A stretch of 33,880 nucleotides of DNA from positions 1 through 33,880 of the forward strand of contig SHZB01000017.1 in the NCBI GenBank assembly GCA_009692485.1, in the 5' to 3' direction. The notes under the pieces are model-generated. The model did not search any database, was not told the DNA's origin, and worked only from the letters and a program-made list of their open reading frames with translations. The position numbers and the translations under genes are program-made. The first letter of the stretch is position 1. Every line of letters starts with the position of its first letter. This document shows, in pieces, positions 1 through 7,782 of the stretch. This DNA comes from Myxococcales bacterium. Lineage in GTDB: Bacteria > Myxococcota_A > Polyangia > Polyangiales > Polyangiaceae.

Positions 1-43
1 CTTGCCCCGCCTGCTGAACCGGAGGCCCCTGCGCGCCCGCTCG

Positions 44-208
44 CGCTCAGTCTCGCACTGAATCTCGCGCTGATCTCGCGCTGATCTCGCACTGAATCTC
101 GCGCTGATCTCGCGCTGATCTCGCACTGAATCTCGCGCTGATCTCGCGCTGATCTCGCGCTGATCTCGCACTGAATCTCGCGCTGATCTCGCACTGATCT
201 CGCACTGG
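44..208. repeat. 11/12-bp tandem repeat array upstream of the PP2C gene
   Basis: About 14 units alternate between TCTCGCGCTGA (11 bp) and TCTCGCACTGAA (12 bp). Much of the array has a 34-bp higher-order period (12+11+11). It ends about 37 bp before the PP2C start. Bases 1-84 can be read in frame 1 as an Ala/Pro-rich peptide entering the repeat and ending at TGA 82-84. That could be the C-terminus of an upstream gene whose stop lies inside the array, but this is weak. Unit lengths are not multiples of three, so most of the array is probably non-coding. Confidence 0.9.
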
Positions 209-245
209 TCTAGCGCCGTGCGCGCTGTCGGCCTATGGTCGCTGC

Positions 246-1088
246 GTGAGCAAGCTTCCGCCCGGACCCCCGCCCGAGCCGGTGCTCGCGGTCGGCGTCA
301 CCGATGTCGGCCGAGTCCGTCAACACAACGAGGACAGCTTCTTCGTGCGTACGGATCTCGGCCTTTACGCGGTGGCGGATGGCATGGGTGGGCACCAAGC
401 TGGCGACGTTGCCAGCGCCCTCGTTGCCGGCGCCATGGAGCGGTTCTTCGAAGATTCCGAGTCGCCCACGCTAGCTCCCGATTACGTCGATCCAGAGGAT
501 GATGCGCTACCTCACGGCGGTGCACGCCTCGCCGCATCCATCCGGCATGCAAATGACGCGGTGCTCGCCGGCGCGAAGGGTCACTCAGAGCGGCGCGGCA
601 TGGGCGCTACGGTCGTGGCGCTCCACATCCCACCGGCGCTCCGTGCCCCAAACGCGGCCCCAGACGCGCTCGCCACCGCCGCTCCACGACAGGCCTTCGT
701 CGGACACGTCGGCGACAGCCGCTGCTATCGCGTGCGCGCCGGTTCACTCGAGCAGCTCACGGAAGATCACTCGCTCGTGAACGAGGCGCGCGCAGTCGAT
801 CCGACGCTCACCGAAGAAGAGCTCGCCAGCCTTCCGTCGAACGTGATCACCCGCGCCCTCGGGCTCGAGCCGGACGTGCGCGTCGACATGCAGGTCGTGG
901 AGATTCGCGACGGAGACATGTTTCTCCTTTGCTCCGACGGGCTCACCGGCATGGTGTCCGACCTCGAGATCGCGGAAGCGCTGAAGCTCTCGGATGATCT
1001 CCTCGAAGCCTCGGAGCTTCTCGTCGCCCTCGCAAACGAGAACGGTGGCATCGACAACATCACCGCGTTGGTCGTGGCCGCAGGCTGA
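246..1088 (+). CDS. PP2C-family protein Ser/Thr phosphatase (Stp1/PrpC type)
   Basis: A cytoplasmic metal-dependent phosphatase expected to dephosphorylate Ser/Thr residues and oppose Hanks-type kinases. The 280-residue protein is nearly all catalytic domain. Visible motifs are RQHNEDS near residues 25-31, DGMGGH at 45-50 (metal-binding Asp), GHVGDSRCY near 153-161, SDGL at 230-233 and GGIDNIT at 267-273. This is the complete PP2C set with the metal-binding Asp residues present. Start is GTG at 246; a nearby ATG at 234 is out of frame and stops at once. There is no membrane segment. The next gene begins 66 bp downstream on the same strand and encodes a membrane GAF protein, so the two may be co-transcribed. 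A Ser/Thr kinase lies at 23452 but is not linked. Confidence 0.95.
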   Translation: MSKLPPGPPPEPVLAVGVTDVGRVRQHNEDSFFVRTDLGLYAVADGMGGHQAGDVASALVAGAMERFFEDSESPTLAPDYVDPEDDALPHGGARLAASIRHANDAVLAGAKGHSERRGMGATVVALHIPPALRAPNAAPDALATAAPRQAFVGHVGDSRCYRVRAGSLEQLTEDHSLVNEARAVDPTLTEEELASLPSNVITRALGLEPDVRVDMQVVEIRDGDMFLLCSDGLTGMVSDLEIAEALKLSDDLLEASELLVALANENGGIDNITALVVAAG

Positions 1089-1154
1089 CGGCCCAACGGC
1101 ATTCCGCGCTGATGACCGCAGGCTTCGCGCGATGTTGATCGCAGGCTTCCCGCG

Positions 1155-3446
1155 ATGGTGATCGCGAGCCCCGCCCGCGTGTTGTGGCTCGGCGTATGCG
1201 TCGTGGCCTATCTCACGATCGCGGTGTGGCAGGCCGCCCCCGAGGACCTCACCACCAAGCTCGCCATCGTGGCAGGACCGCTCGTCTTGCTCTCGGGAAC
1301 CTGGTTGGCGCGCCCGCCCCTCGTCGGCTTCGACCCCGTCGATTTTCGAGCGCGCGCCGCCGCACGAGTCGTCGCGATCGGTGCGGCTATCGCGGTGACA
1401 GCTGAGCTTGGACCCTCACGGCCTTCGTTCGAGATCGCGCGTTCTGCTGGGCTCGCGACCGCCGGCATCGCGGCCGTCGTGGCGCTCGGTTTCGTCAGCT
1501 CGCCTGGTGGCATCGCCGCGCGCGTCCCGAGCGTTCGGCGCGACGCACCCATCCTCATTTTTCTCACGTGGTTCATCGTCGGCGGGCTCATCTTCGCCCG
1601 CACGCTCGCCCCCGAGCTCGACCCGCGCGGCCTCGTCCTCGACTACGCCTCGATCGCCGGCTCGGTCGCGACCATCGGCACCACGGTCGTCGCCGCGCAT
1701 CGACTCTATTCCGAGCGGCGCTTCGAACTCGGAATCGCGGAGCGCGCGTCGGCGTCACTCTGGCTCTCGGTGATTTGCCTCGCCATCGGCGTCGTCGCCG
1801 CGCTGATGGAAGCCGCCAAACCCGAGCGCAGCCTCCCCGCCGCCGCGCTCCTCTCGGCCATCGTCGTGACCACCTGCGTCATCGTGCGCGAGCCCGCTCA
1901 CGTCGCCCGCGCGATGCGCCTCGCCAGCGCCGCCACGTTGCTCGGCACACCGCTGATGTCGGTGGCCGTCGTCGTCGCATTTCAATCGCCGAGCCACGCT
2001 GGCCTCGTCTTGTTCGTCGCCACCGCGCTCGCCGTCGCCGCCGGTCTCAGCGCGCCGCGGGTCGCCCAAGCGCTCGCACCCGAGCGAGGCCGCCGGCTCG
2101 ACCTCCTCGCACGCGCACTCGCCGCCGCGAAGGCTCCCGACCCGCGCCAGGCCGTCATCTCCGCGCTCGCTCGCATCCGTGACGCAATCGGCGTCGAGGC
2201 CGGAAAAGCCGCGGTTTATCGCTTCGCGTCGGGTGATCGCATCATCGTCGATCGCGCCGACTACCCGCATTTCGAGCCGGCACCGGTACCGCATGGCCTC
2301 GTCCAACTCCTCGAGCGAGAGCCCGAGCGGGTCGCGTCGGTCACGGCCCTGCGTTCCGTCGAAGTGCATCGTCCCGAGGTCAGGCCCATGCTCACGTGGC
2401 TCGATGAACGGCAAGCCTCAGCCGTCGCGCTCATCATGGATAACGAGGTGGCGACGGGCATGCTCCTCTGGCCCCGCGCCGGCCATGAGCGTCCGCTCTC
2501 TTACGAAGACGCGACCGCGCTCTCGTCCCTTGCGGCGCACCTCGGCGCAGCGACCGGGGCCGAGGCGCAGCTCTATCGCTCGCAAGCACGCGAGCTCGAA
2601 GCCGAACGCGCACGAGCGGACGCGAGCGTAGCCGTACGCAGCCTCGAGCAAGAGCTCGGCCGTCACGTGACCGAGCGGCGTCGCGAGATCGAAGCACTCG
2701 CACGTCGCGCAAAGAGCTGCGCCTACGGGCCCGCGGCAGCCACCGCGGTGCTCGAGGTAGAGCGACACGGCGCCGCTGCTCGCCCCTTCGCGCTCGTCAC
2801 CTCACCGGGGATCGACGCGCTCGCATGGGTGGCGCTCGCACACCTCGCCTCGCCGGTGAAGGACGGCGTGCTCACGGCGATCGACGCTGCCCTTCCGAGC
2901 GAGCGAGCCCTCGCGCGCTGGACCGATGAGGCCGCATCCCCCTTCGCGCTCTCGCAAAACGGGACCCTCGTCGTCTTCGCTCCGCATCGGCTCCCGAGCG
3001 AGACCCAACGGTATCTCGCGTCGTCGCTCGAAGAAGAGCGCGCCTTCATCGCCGTGCTTCCTCTTGCGACGGATACGCTCGTCCGCGCGGGGCAGCTCGA
3101 GCCGGCGCTCGCTTCCAGACTCGGTGAGCGCAGCGTCGTCCTCCCGCCGCTCGGCGACCGCTCCGAAGATCTGCGCGCGCTCGCGTTGTTCGAACTCTCG
3201 CGCATCGGCCTCGCCACCCGCGGTGAGCCGCGCGGCCTCTCGCTCGAAGCTCAAGAGCGGCTCTTTCTCCACGACTGGCCCGGCAACGACGCCGAGCTCA
3301 CCGCGGTGATGTGGCGGGCCGCCCTCGCGACGGAGGGGCCCGTGGTCACGCTCGCGGCGGTCGAGGCCGCCCTCGGAAAGAGCCTCGCGCCCGTGCGTCC
3401 GAGCGTGCCTGCAGAGCCCGCTCACACTCCGCGCGTACGCCCGTGA
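1155..3446 (+). CDS. membrane GAF-domain protein with degenerate sigma-54-activator-like C-terminus
   Basis: The 763-residue protein has an N-terminal half rich in hydrophobic segments (about residues 1-310, several predicted membrane spans). A GAF-like region follows (about 325-470), then a charged probable coiled coil rich in Arg/Glu/Ala (about 475-520). The C-terminal 230 residues resemble a sigma-54-interacting AAA+ module: LPPLGDRSEDLRALALFEL near 662 and a WPGND...ELTAVMWRAA segment near 708 match the usual LPPLRER-EDI and WPGNVREL regions. The nucleotide-binding part is eroded: there is no GxxGxGK P-loop (only SPGIDALAW at its expected place) and no GAFTGA loop. It lacks an obvious HTH tail. 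It is probably a non-ATPase sensor or scaffold rather than an active enhancer-binding protein; that is inference. It follows the PP2C gene on the same strand. Confidence 0.8.
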   Translation: MVIASPARVLWLGVCVVAYLTIAVWQAAPEDLTTKLAIVAGPLVLLSGTWLARPPLVGFDPVDFRARAAARVVAIGAAIAVTAELGPSRPSFEIARSAGLATAGIAAVVALGFVSSPGGIAARVPSVRRDAPILIFLTWFIVGGLIFARTLAPELDPRGLVLDYASIAGSVATIGTTVVAAHRLYSERRFELGIAERASASLWLSVICLAIGVVAALMEAAKPERSLPAAALLSAIVVTTCVIVREPAHVARAMRLASAATLLGTPLMSVAVVVAFQSPSHAGLVLFVATALAVAAGLSAPRVAQALAPERGRRLDLLARALAAAKAPDPRQAVISALARIRDAIGVEAGKAAVYRFASGDRIIVDRADYPHFEPAPVPHGLVQLLEREPERVASVTALRSVEVHRPEVRPMLTWLDERQASAVALIMDNEVATGMLLWPRAGHERPLSYEDATALSSLAAHLGAATGAEAQLYRSQARELEAERARADASVAVRSLEQELGRHVTERRREIEALARRAKSCAYGPAAATAVLEVERHGAAARPFALVTSPGIDALAWVALAHLASPVKDGVLTAIDAALPSERALARWTDEAASPFALSQNGTLVVFAPHRLPSETQRYLASSLEEERAFIAVLPLATDTLVRAGQLEPALASRLGERSVVLPPLGDRSEDLRALALFELSRIGLATRGEPRGLSLEAQERLFLHDWPGNDAELTAVMWRAALATEGPVVTLAAVEAALGKSLAPVRPSVPAEPAHTPRVRP

Positions 3447-3497
3447 ACGACCGAGCCGCGACGGAACTCCGATGTTCGGCGCGCGCCACCGCGATGG

Positions 3498-3884
3498 CTA
3501 CAGCCGTCGAACGGCGAAGCGAATACCAAGTTCGCCGGCCACCTGCTCGAGGGCATCGTCGGCGGTCCACAGGAGCAGTCGCTCTGCGAGACAGGAGGCC
3601 AAGAGCTGCGCGTCGACCCATCCGATCCCCCGACCATGCAGCCGCTGAGCACGCACGAGCGCGACGACTTCTTCGTGCGCCACCGTTTGCGCGTAGGTCA
3701 TGAGCGGCATGACGGTGAGCGCCCCTCGTCGAAGCCCGCCGACGTCGCCAATCAGCAGCTCTCCGTACACGAGATCGTGCGCCACCACCGCATCACGCGA
3801 CAGCAGCTCGTCAAGCGCGCGCCGGAACGGCTCCTTTCCGGACAGGAACCTGAGCCAGACGGAGGTATCGACGAGCACGCTCAC
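3498..3884 (-). CDS. vapC: PIN-domain ribonuclease toxin, VapC family
   Basis: A 128-residue PIN-domain protein, the usual VapC length, expected to be an Mg2+-dependent RNase toxin. The acidic quartet is visible: D6 in LVDTSVWL, E42 in YGELL, D91 in GWVDAQLLASCL and D109/D110 in WTADDAL. It starts with GTG at 3884, overlapping the antitoxin stop by four bases (GTGA, 3881-3884), which is typical translational coupling of a toxin behind its antitoxin. The 3' end converges on the GAF gene at 3446. The RNA target cannot be read from the sequence. Confidence 0.93.
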   Translation of the reverse strand: MSVLVDTSVWLRFLSGKEPFRRALDELLSRDAVVAHDLVYGELLIGDVGGLRRGALTVMPLMTYAQTVAHEEVVALVRAQRLHGRGIGWVDAQLLASCLAERLLLWTADDALEQVAGELGIRFAVRRL

Positions 3885-4105
3885 GCCGCGCGTCGTTTCG
3901 GCTTCGGTGGCCGCCGCCGCGGAGTTGGGTGTTTGTGTGCATCAGGCACCGTGCCCGCGAACGCTCGCATCCGTTCGTAAGCGGCGTGCCGGATGAGCGC
4001 CTCGAGCCCCGCGCGGATGGCTCCAGCAGTTGTCTTCGCTCCGCAAGCCTTCTTCGCGTCGCGTAGCACCTCGTCGTCGAGCATGACCGTGGTCCTGGTC
4101 TGCAT
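3881..4105 (-). CDS. vapB: VapB-type antitoxin
   Basis: A 74-residue protein beginning MQTRTTVMLDDEVLRDAKK, the classic N-terminus of VapB/DUF2191-type antitoxins: a ribbon-helix-helix start (TTVMLDDEVL) followed by a helix with TTAGAIRAGLEALI. The C-terminal 20 residues are very basic and Pro-rich, an unusual tail that could contact DNA or the toxin. It starts at ATG 4105 and overlaps vapC by four bases. The short palindrome just upstream (4118-4131) is a candidate site for autoregulation by the VapBC complex, inferred from how this family normally works. Confidence 0.88.
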   Translation of the reverse strand: MQTRTTVMLDDEVLRDAKKACGAKTTAGAIRAGLEALIRHAAYERMRAFAGTVPDAHKHPTPRRRPPKPKRRAA

Positions 4106-4117
4106 ATGCGAACTTTA

Positions 4118-4131
4118 CCATACGGTTATGG
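4118..4131 (-). promoter_or_regulatory. possible VapBC operator palindrome
   Basis: CCATACGGTTATGG has 5-bp inverted arms (CCATA/TATGG) around a 4-bp centre. It lies 13 bp upstream of the vapB start in a locally AT-richer stretch. On the minus strand TTGACG (4132-4137) adjoins it and could be a -35 element, though no well-spaced -10 is clear. Position and symmetry fit an autoregulatory operator; function is inferred. Confidence 0.4.
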
Positions 4132-4140
4132 CGTCAAACA

Positions 4141-4167
4141 ACACATGTCCACGACACACATGTCCAC
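4141..4167. repeat. direct repeat ACACATGTCCAC x2
   Basis: Two exact 12-bp copies (4141-4152 and 4156-4167) are separated by GAC, giving a 15-bp period. They lie in the 241-bp gap between vapB and the nucleotidyltransferase gene. The rest of that gap (to 4346) shows no gene or clear signal. The repeat could be a regulator site or a relic of a mobile-element end; neither is proven. Confidence 0.6.
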
Positions 4168-4346
4168 CAGTAGAAACACTCACGCGACGTTGGCACAGAG
4201 GGCTGAGTGCGCGTCCACCCTCGTTTAGGACAGGGAGAGCTCACTGCCCTCGTCGACCAGAATCGACTGCTGGGAGGCTCCGGAACCAACTGTGCGACGA
4301 TGCTCCCCTTTCACCGCTGGGGACCTCGCCGGCGGTTGGCCGAGCC

Positions 4347-4979
4347 TCAGTCTTCGGGCGGGGCGGCTTGGACCGCTGCCCAAAGCTCGACGTACTTCTC
4401 GCGAACCGAAACATCGAGCTCCAGCGCAAGCGCGCGCGGCAGGCTCACGGCCCGGATCAACTCGACGACATCGCCGATGTCCTTCGCGCGGTGAAGTGCG
4501 CTCATCCCCGACGCGAGCTTCAGCTCGACGAGCGTGGCGAGCGGCAGCACTCGGAACTCGGTGCCCTGAATCGCGACAACTTGGGGGTCTGGAAACACGA
4601 CCGGCTTGGGCTTTCCGTCGCCAGGAAAGTCCCCGGCCACCAGAACATCGATCTTCACGCCATGCTCTGTGTCGCGCATTCCCCTGCTCCCCGGAAAGCG
4701 CTCGACGTATCCGCGTCCCAGGAAGCGCTTCTTGAACTCGAGCAGACCCTCGTGCGTCAACAGGACATCGACGTCTTCGGTGAAACGCCGGTAGCCATGT
4801 GCATTCAGCGCCATGGCACCCGCGATGGCGTAGGGGATTCGCGCGGACTCGAGGTGCTGCGCGATCGCCCGCGCCGCGTGGTTGACGTCACCTTGTCCCA
4901 CAAAGAATCTGCTCCCCTCTTCGAGGCCAGCTTTCAGGCGCTCTTCCCACGCGGGCTGTCGTACGGCCGCCACGCGCAA
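4347..4979 (-). CDS. nucleotidyltransferase-fold protein (AbiEii/MNT-like)
   Basis: A 210-residue protein with the compact nucleotidyltransferase signature. IAGAMALNAHGYRRFTEDVD (residues 52-71) combines the small-residue/His region with the D69-x-D71 metal pair, and a third acidic residue is at D111 (VKIDVL). Members transfer nucleotides to RNA, proteins or small molecules, and some are toxin halves. Start is TTG at 4979, chosen because AGGAAGG lies 8 bases before it; GTG at 4973 is an alternative. No partner antitoxin gene (AbiEi or HEPN) is adjacent, so this is either a solitary enzyme or an orphan of a defence module. It lies near vapBC on the same strand but 241 bp apart. Confidence 0.75.
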   Translation of the reverse strand: MRVAAVRQPAWEERLKAGLEEGSRFFVGQGDVNHAARAIAQHLESARIPYAIAGAMALNAHGYRRFTEDVDVLLTHEGLLEFKKRFLGRGYVERFPGSRGMRDTEHGVKIDVLVAGDFPGDGKPKPVVFPDPQVVAIQGTEFRVLPLATLVELKLASGMSALHRAKDIGDVVELIRAVSLPRALALELDVSVREKYVELWAAVQAAPPED

Positions 4980-5103
4980 AGCTTAGCCCTTCCTGGATTC
5001 CGTCCAACTTCGTTCCGCAGCGCGCGCCTCATCGCGGCAGACGAAGAACATCGTGACCACGGTCTTCCCATCCTCGGCGCACGCGACTACGCCATGCTGA
5101 GCG

Positions 5104-5637
5104 ATGGTGACGCGCAAGAAGCACGAAGCACCGCCGGGCGAACAATTCGGAGACGGCATCATCTCCAGGAATCGGCGCGCCGGATTCGACTACGAGCTCG
5201 GTCAAAAGTTCGAGGCCGGGCTCGCGCTCCTCGGCAGCGAAGTGAAGGTGCTGCGCCAGAGCACCTGCGACATTTCCGAGGCCTTCGTTCGCATCGAGCG
5301 CGGCGAGGCGTGGCTTCACGGCGCCAACATCCCCGAGCTCTCGGGCACCCACTACGGCCACCTCGGAAAGCGGCCGCGCAAGCTGCTCTTGAATCGCGAC
5401 GAGATCACCGAGCTGTGCCGCGCGACGGAGCGCGACGGCATGACGATCGTGGCGACGATGCTCTACTTTCGCCGTGGCCGCGCGAAGGTCGAGATCGCGC
5501 TGGCCCGCGGTCGCAAGAAGGTCGACAAACGCCACGCCCTCAAGCAACGCGACGCCGATCGCGAGGCACGCGCAGCCATGGCGGACGCCAACGCCAAGGC
5601 AAAATCCGGCCGCTCGGCTCCTCGGACGCGGACCTAG
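5104..5637 (+). CDS. smpB: SsrA-binding protein SmpB
   Basis: SmpB binds tmRNA and delivers it to stalled ribosomes for trans-translation in the cytoplasm. The 177-residue protein matches the family from start to end: ISRNRRAGFDYEL, FEAGLALLGSEVKVLRQ, FVRIERGEAWLHGANIP, RKLLLNRDEI and a basic C-terminal tail (GRKKVDKRHALKQRDADRE) that enters the decoding site. It is slightly longer than the usual 150-160 residues, with an extra Ala/Arg/Ser-rich end. Start is ATG at 5104. A tmRNA (ssrA) gene was not seen in the window. Confidence 0.97.
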   Translation: MVTRKKHEAPPGEQFGDGIISRNRRAGFDYELGQKFEAGLALLGSEVKVLRQSTCDISEAFVRIERGEAWLHGANIPELSGTHYGHLGKRPRKLLLNRDEITELCRATERDGMTIVATMLYFRRGRAKVEIALARGRKKVDKRHALKQRDADREARAAMADANAKAKSGRSAPRTRT

Positions 5638-5654
5638 GATCTCGATTTCGGCTC

Positions 5655-5714
5655 TCGGTATCGGGCCTCGACTGTCGGTATCGGGCTTCGGCTCTCGGTA
5701 TCGGAGTTCGGACC
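5655..5714. repeat. 20-bp tandem repeat (x3) after smpB
   Basis: Units beginning TCGGTATCGG start at 5655, 5675 and 5695, an exact 20-bp period. Degenerate TCGG-rich copies flank them on both sides (about 5638-5730). The array fills most of the 133-bp gap between smpB and the next gene. No terminator-like hairpin with a T run was seen. Confidence 0.85.
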
Positions 5715-5770
5715 TCGGACCCGCGTCCCGGATCGCCGCACCCGGAACTCTGCGACACAGAAGCAATGCG

Positions 5771-6085
5771 ATGACACCCACCAATCTCGACACCGATCTC
5801 CACACCGGCACCGCCACCGTGACGATGACGCTCGACGACGGCCGCACCGCTCGCGTGACGCGGCTCGAGGGTGAGCGCATCCAGCTCTTCGCGCCCGGCG
5901 CCGCAGCTCCCGGATCGCGACTATCCGGCACCGTCGCCGCCGGTGCGCTGCGACTCAAGGTCCATGGCTGCGTACGCCGCTCCGACGGCACCTTCGCCGT
6001 CCGCGGGGTCACGCTCGATCTCCGCCGCGAGGTCCGCGCCGCCATCATCGCCGCGCTCACAAACCCGCCCGCGACCCCGAATTGA
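5771..6085 (+). CDS. small protein, possible PilZ-like domain
   Basis: A 104-residue soluble protein with alternating beta-strand pattern. The middle (LEGERIQLFAPGAAAPGSRL, then LRLKVHGCVRRSDGTFAVRG) resembles the strand-turn layout of PilZ domains, which bind cyclic di-GMP. The usual N-terminal RxxxR and D/NxSxxG motifs are not clearly present, so ligand binding is uncertain. Start is ATG at 5771. It stands alone between smpB and a divergent style of genes (surface lipoproteins). Family call is tentative; the existence of a gene is supported by codon use and by filling the space between its neighbours. Confidence 0.5.
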   Translation: MTPTNLDTDLHTGTATVTMTLDDGRTARVTRLEGERIQLFAPGAAAPGSRLSGTVAAGALRLKVHGCVRRSDGTFAVRGVTLDLRREVRAAIIAALTNPPATPN

Positions 6086-6178
6086 CCCGCGGGTCATTCC
6101 GCCGTCGCTCGCCGCACGCCTGCAACACCGCCGCAACTCGCCCTTGTGCGACGCCGCCGGCCATTGTGTACTTCGCCG

Positions 6179-7663
6179 ATGCGCGAAAATTTGCAAGAAT
6201 TCGGACGCGGCTTGGCGGTCATTCTCATCGCGGCGAGCGCATTCACGCCGGGCTGTGCTGCCGAGGGCGGAAGCTCATCGCAAGGTGGCGGCTCATCGCA
6301 AGGCGGCGGCGGCACATCACAAGGCGGCGGCTCATCGCAAGGCGGCGGCTCATCGCAAGGCGGCGGCACATCGCAAGGTGGCGGCTCATCGCAAGGCGGC
6401 GGCTCATCGCAAGGCGGCAGCGGCGGGACGGCGTGCGAGTGCATGGACGCGAGCGCGTGCCCGCAGCCCGACACCGCGTGCACGCTGGTCGAGTGCGTCG
6501 CATGCGCGTGCGTCGCGACGCCCGTAGCCGACGGAACGCCAGTCGCGGCCCAGACGCCGGGCGATTGCCAGTTCATCGTTTGCACGGGTGGCACCGAGGC
6601 GAGCATCGCCGATGACAAGGACATCCCCGACGACATGAACGACTGCACCGCGGGGACCTGCACCGCGGGCGTCCCGATGACGACGCCGCTCAAGGAGGGC
6701 AACCCGTGCAAGCTCGGCAATGGCAAGTACTGCGATGGCCTGGCCGGGTGCGTGGAGTGCCTCGAGGGCGGCAACTGCGCGAGCCTGGTTTGCAAGAACA
6801 CGCTCTGCCAGGTGCCAGCCTGCAATGACGGCGTGAAGAACGGCGTCGAGACGGGCGTCGATTGCGGCGGGCCGACCTGCACGAAATGTGCAATCGGTCA
6901 AGGCTGCGGCGCCGACGCGGACTGCGTCAACGCGAAATGCCTCGGCGCGGTCTGCACCGCCGGCAAGGATTGCCAACAACTAGCGACGATCGTGCCGAAG
7001 CCGCCTACGGGCGTATACACGATCGATCCGGACGGCGCCGGCGTCGGAGCCGCGTTCAGCGCGTACTGCGACATGGATACGGACGGCGGCGGCTGGACCC
7101 TGCTCGCGACCCTCAAGAGCTCGAACTTCATCCTCCCGAAGGACGATCCTGCGGCTTGGGCCGGCGCCTGGTCCGACGACTGGTGGACCAAGAAGCACGG
7201 CACCCCCACCGACCCGCTCGTGTCGTTCAGCAATCACGACATGCGCGCCTTCAAGCCGCTCGTCAACGCTGTGACCCTCTTACGCGCTTCAACCCCCGGG
7301 GTCGCGCTCAAGCGGTTTCACTTCGGCTTCACCCAGGCCGATTGGGATCTCTGGAACCAGAGCCGCCAGGTGCAGCATTCCATGGGTGCCCAATTCGGCA
7401 CCGTGAACGTGATTGGCCCGTTCTGGCTGGCGAACGTCCTGGTCTCGGGGAGCGTGAACAAAACCGATCCGAAGCTGGCCGCCTTCAATGGCTCTTGGGC
7501 CGAGGGCACGTTCTATCTCGGGAGCGCGCCGGGCGCCGGCGACATGGCGTATCTCCCTGACGGCCTCGGCTTGCGCTACCATGTTGGCACCAACCTCGCT
7601 GGCCAGTTCGGCTTCGTCGCCAACTCGCGGGTCGATGCGCGATGGCACCTCTGGCTGCGCTGA
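6179..7663 (+). CDS. Cys-rich lipoprotein with C-terminal fibrinogen-like domain
   Basis: The 494-residue protein starts MRENLQEF, has a hydrophobic signal and a lipobox-like end (AFTPGC, Cys26). A linker of GGGSSQ hexapeptides (about residues 31-80) is encoded by the 18-bp repeat at 6271-6420. A Cys-rich section follows (about 85-260) containing GVETGVDCGGPTC. Next comes a fibrinogen-type start: KDCQQL...GVYTIDPDG and YCDMDTDGGGWTLL (about residues 262-309), the best-known signature of FReD/fibrinogen C-terminal domains. The region to the end is Trp- and Gly-rich as expected. The likely role is surface binding or recognition. Its Cys-rich section resembles that of the lipoprotein at 26203. 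ATG 6179 was preferred over an earlier in-frame start at 6146 because it gives a normal signal peptide. Confidence 0.85.
   Translation: MRENLQEFGRGLAVILIAASAFTPGCAAEGGSSSQGGGSSQGGGGTSQGGGSSQGGGSSQGGGTSQGGGSSQGGGSSQGGSGGTACECMDASACPQPDTACTLVECVACACVATPVADGTPVAAQTPGDCQFIVCTGGTEASIADDKDIPDDMNDCTAGTCTAGVPMTTPLKEGNPCKLGNGKYCDGLAGCVECLEGGNCASLVCKNTLCQVPACNDGVKNGVETGVDCGGPTCTKCAIGQGCGADADCVNAKCLGAVCTAGKDCQQLATIVPKPPTGVYTIDPDGAGVGAAFSAYCDMDTDGGGWTLLATLKSSNFILPKDDPAAWAGAWSDDWWTKKHGTPTDPLVSFSNHDMRAFKPLVNAVTLLRASTPGVALKRFHFGFTQADWDLWNQSRQVQHSMGAQFGTVNVIGPFWLANVLVSGSVNKTDPKLAAFNGSWAEGTFYLGSAPGAGDMAYLPDGLGLRYHVGTNLAGQFGFVANSRVDARWHLWLR
6271..6420 (+). repeat. 18-bp in-frame tandem repeat coding for GGGSSQ
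   Basis: About eight units of the GGCGGCTCATCGCAAGGC type, with small variants (ACATCG or ACATCA for TCATCG, one unit with three extra bases). They encode a Gly/Ser/Gln stalk directly after the lipobox Cys. All length changes are multiples of three, so copy number could vary without breaking the frame. Confidence 0.9.
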
Positions 7664-7782
7664 ATCGAAGCACGTATCGCGGTTGAGGCCCGCGCCCGAT
7701 GCGCGCCGATGTTTGGCCAATTCATGAGGCTGGTGGCCGCTCCGACGCACGCCGACGCCCCCTATCTGTTAGTCTTGGCCGC

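Noticed and set aside
1-43. end of an upstream gene
   Set aside because: A frame is open to 82-84 but has no recognisable domain; too short to call.
4141-4167. insertion sequence end
   Set aside because: No transposase gene or matching inverted end was found nearby, so only a direct repeat is reported.
5638-5770. tmRNA (ssrA) gene next to smpB
   Set aside because: The gap is 133 bp of 20-bp repeats with no tRNA-like ends.
3993-5774. 593-codon plus-strand open frame
   Set aside because: It crosses vapB, the nucleotidyltransferase and smpB in other frames, all of which have solid family motifs.
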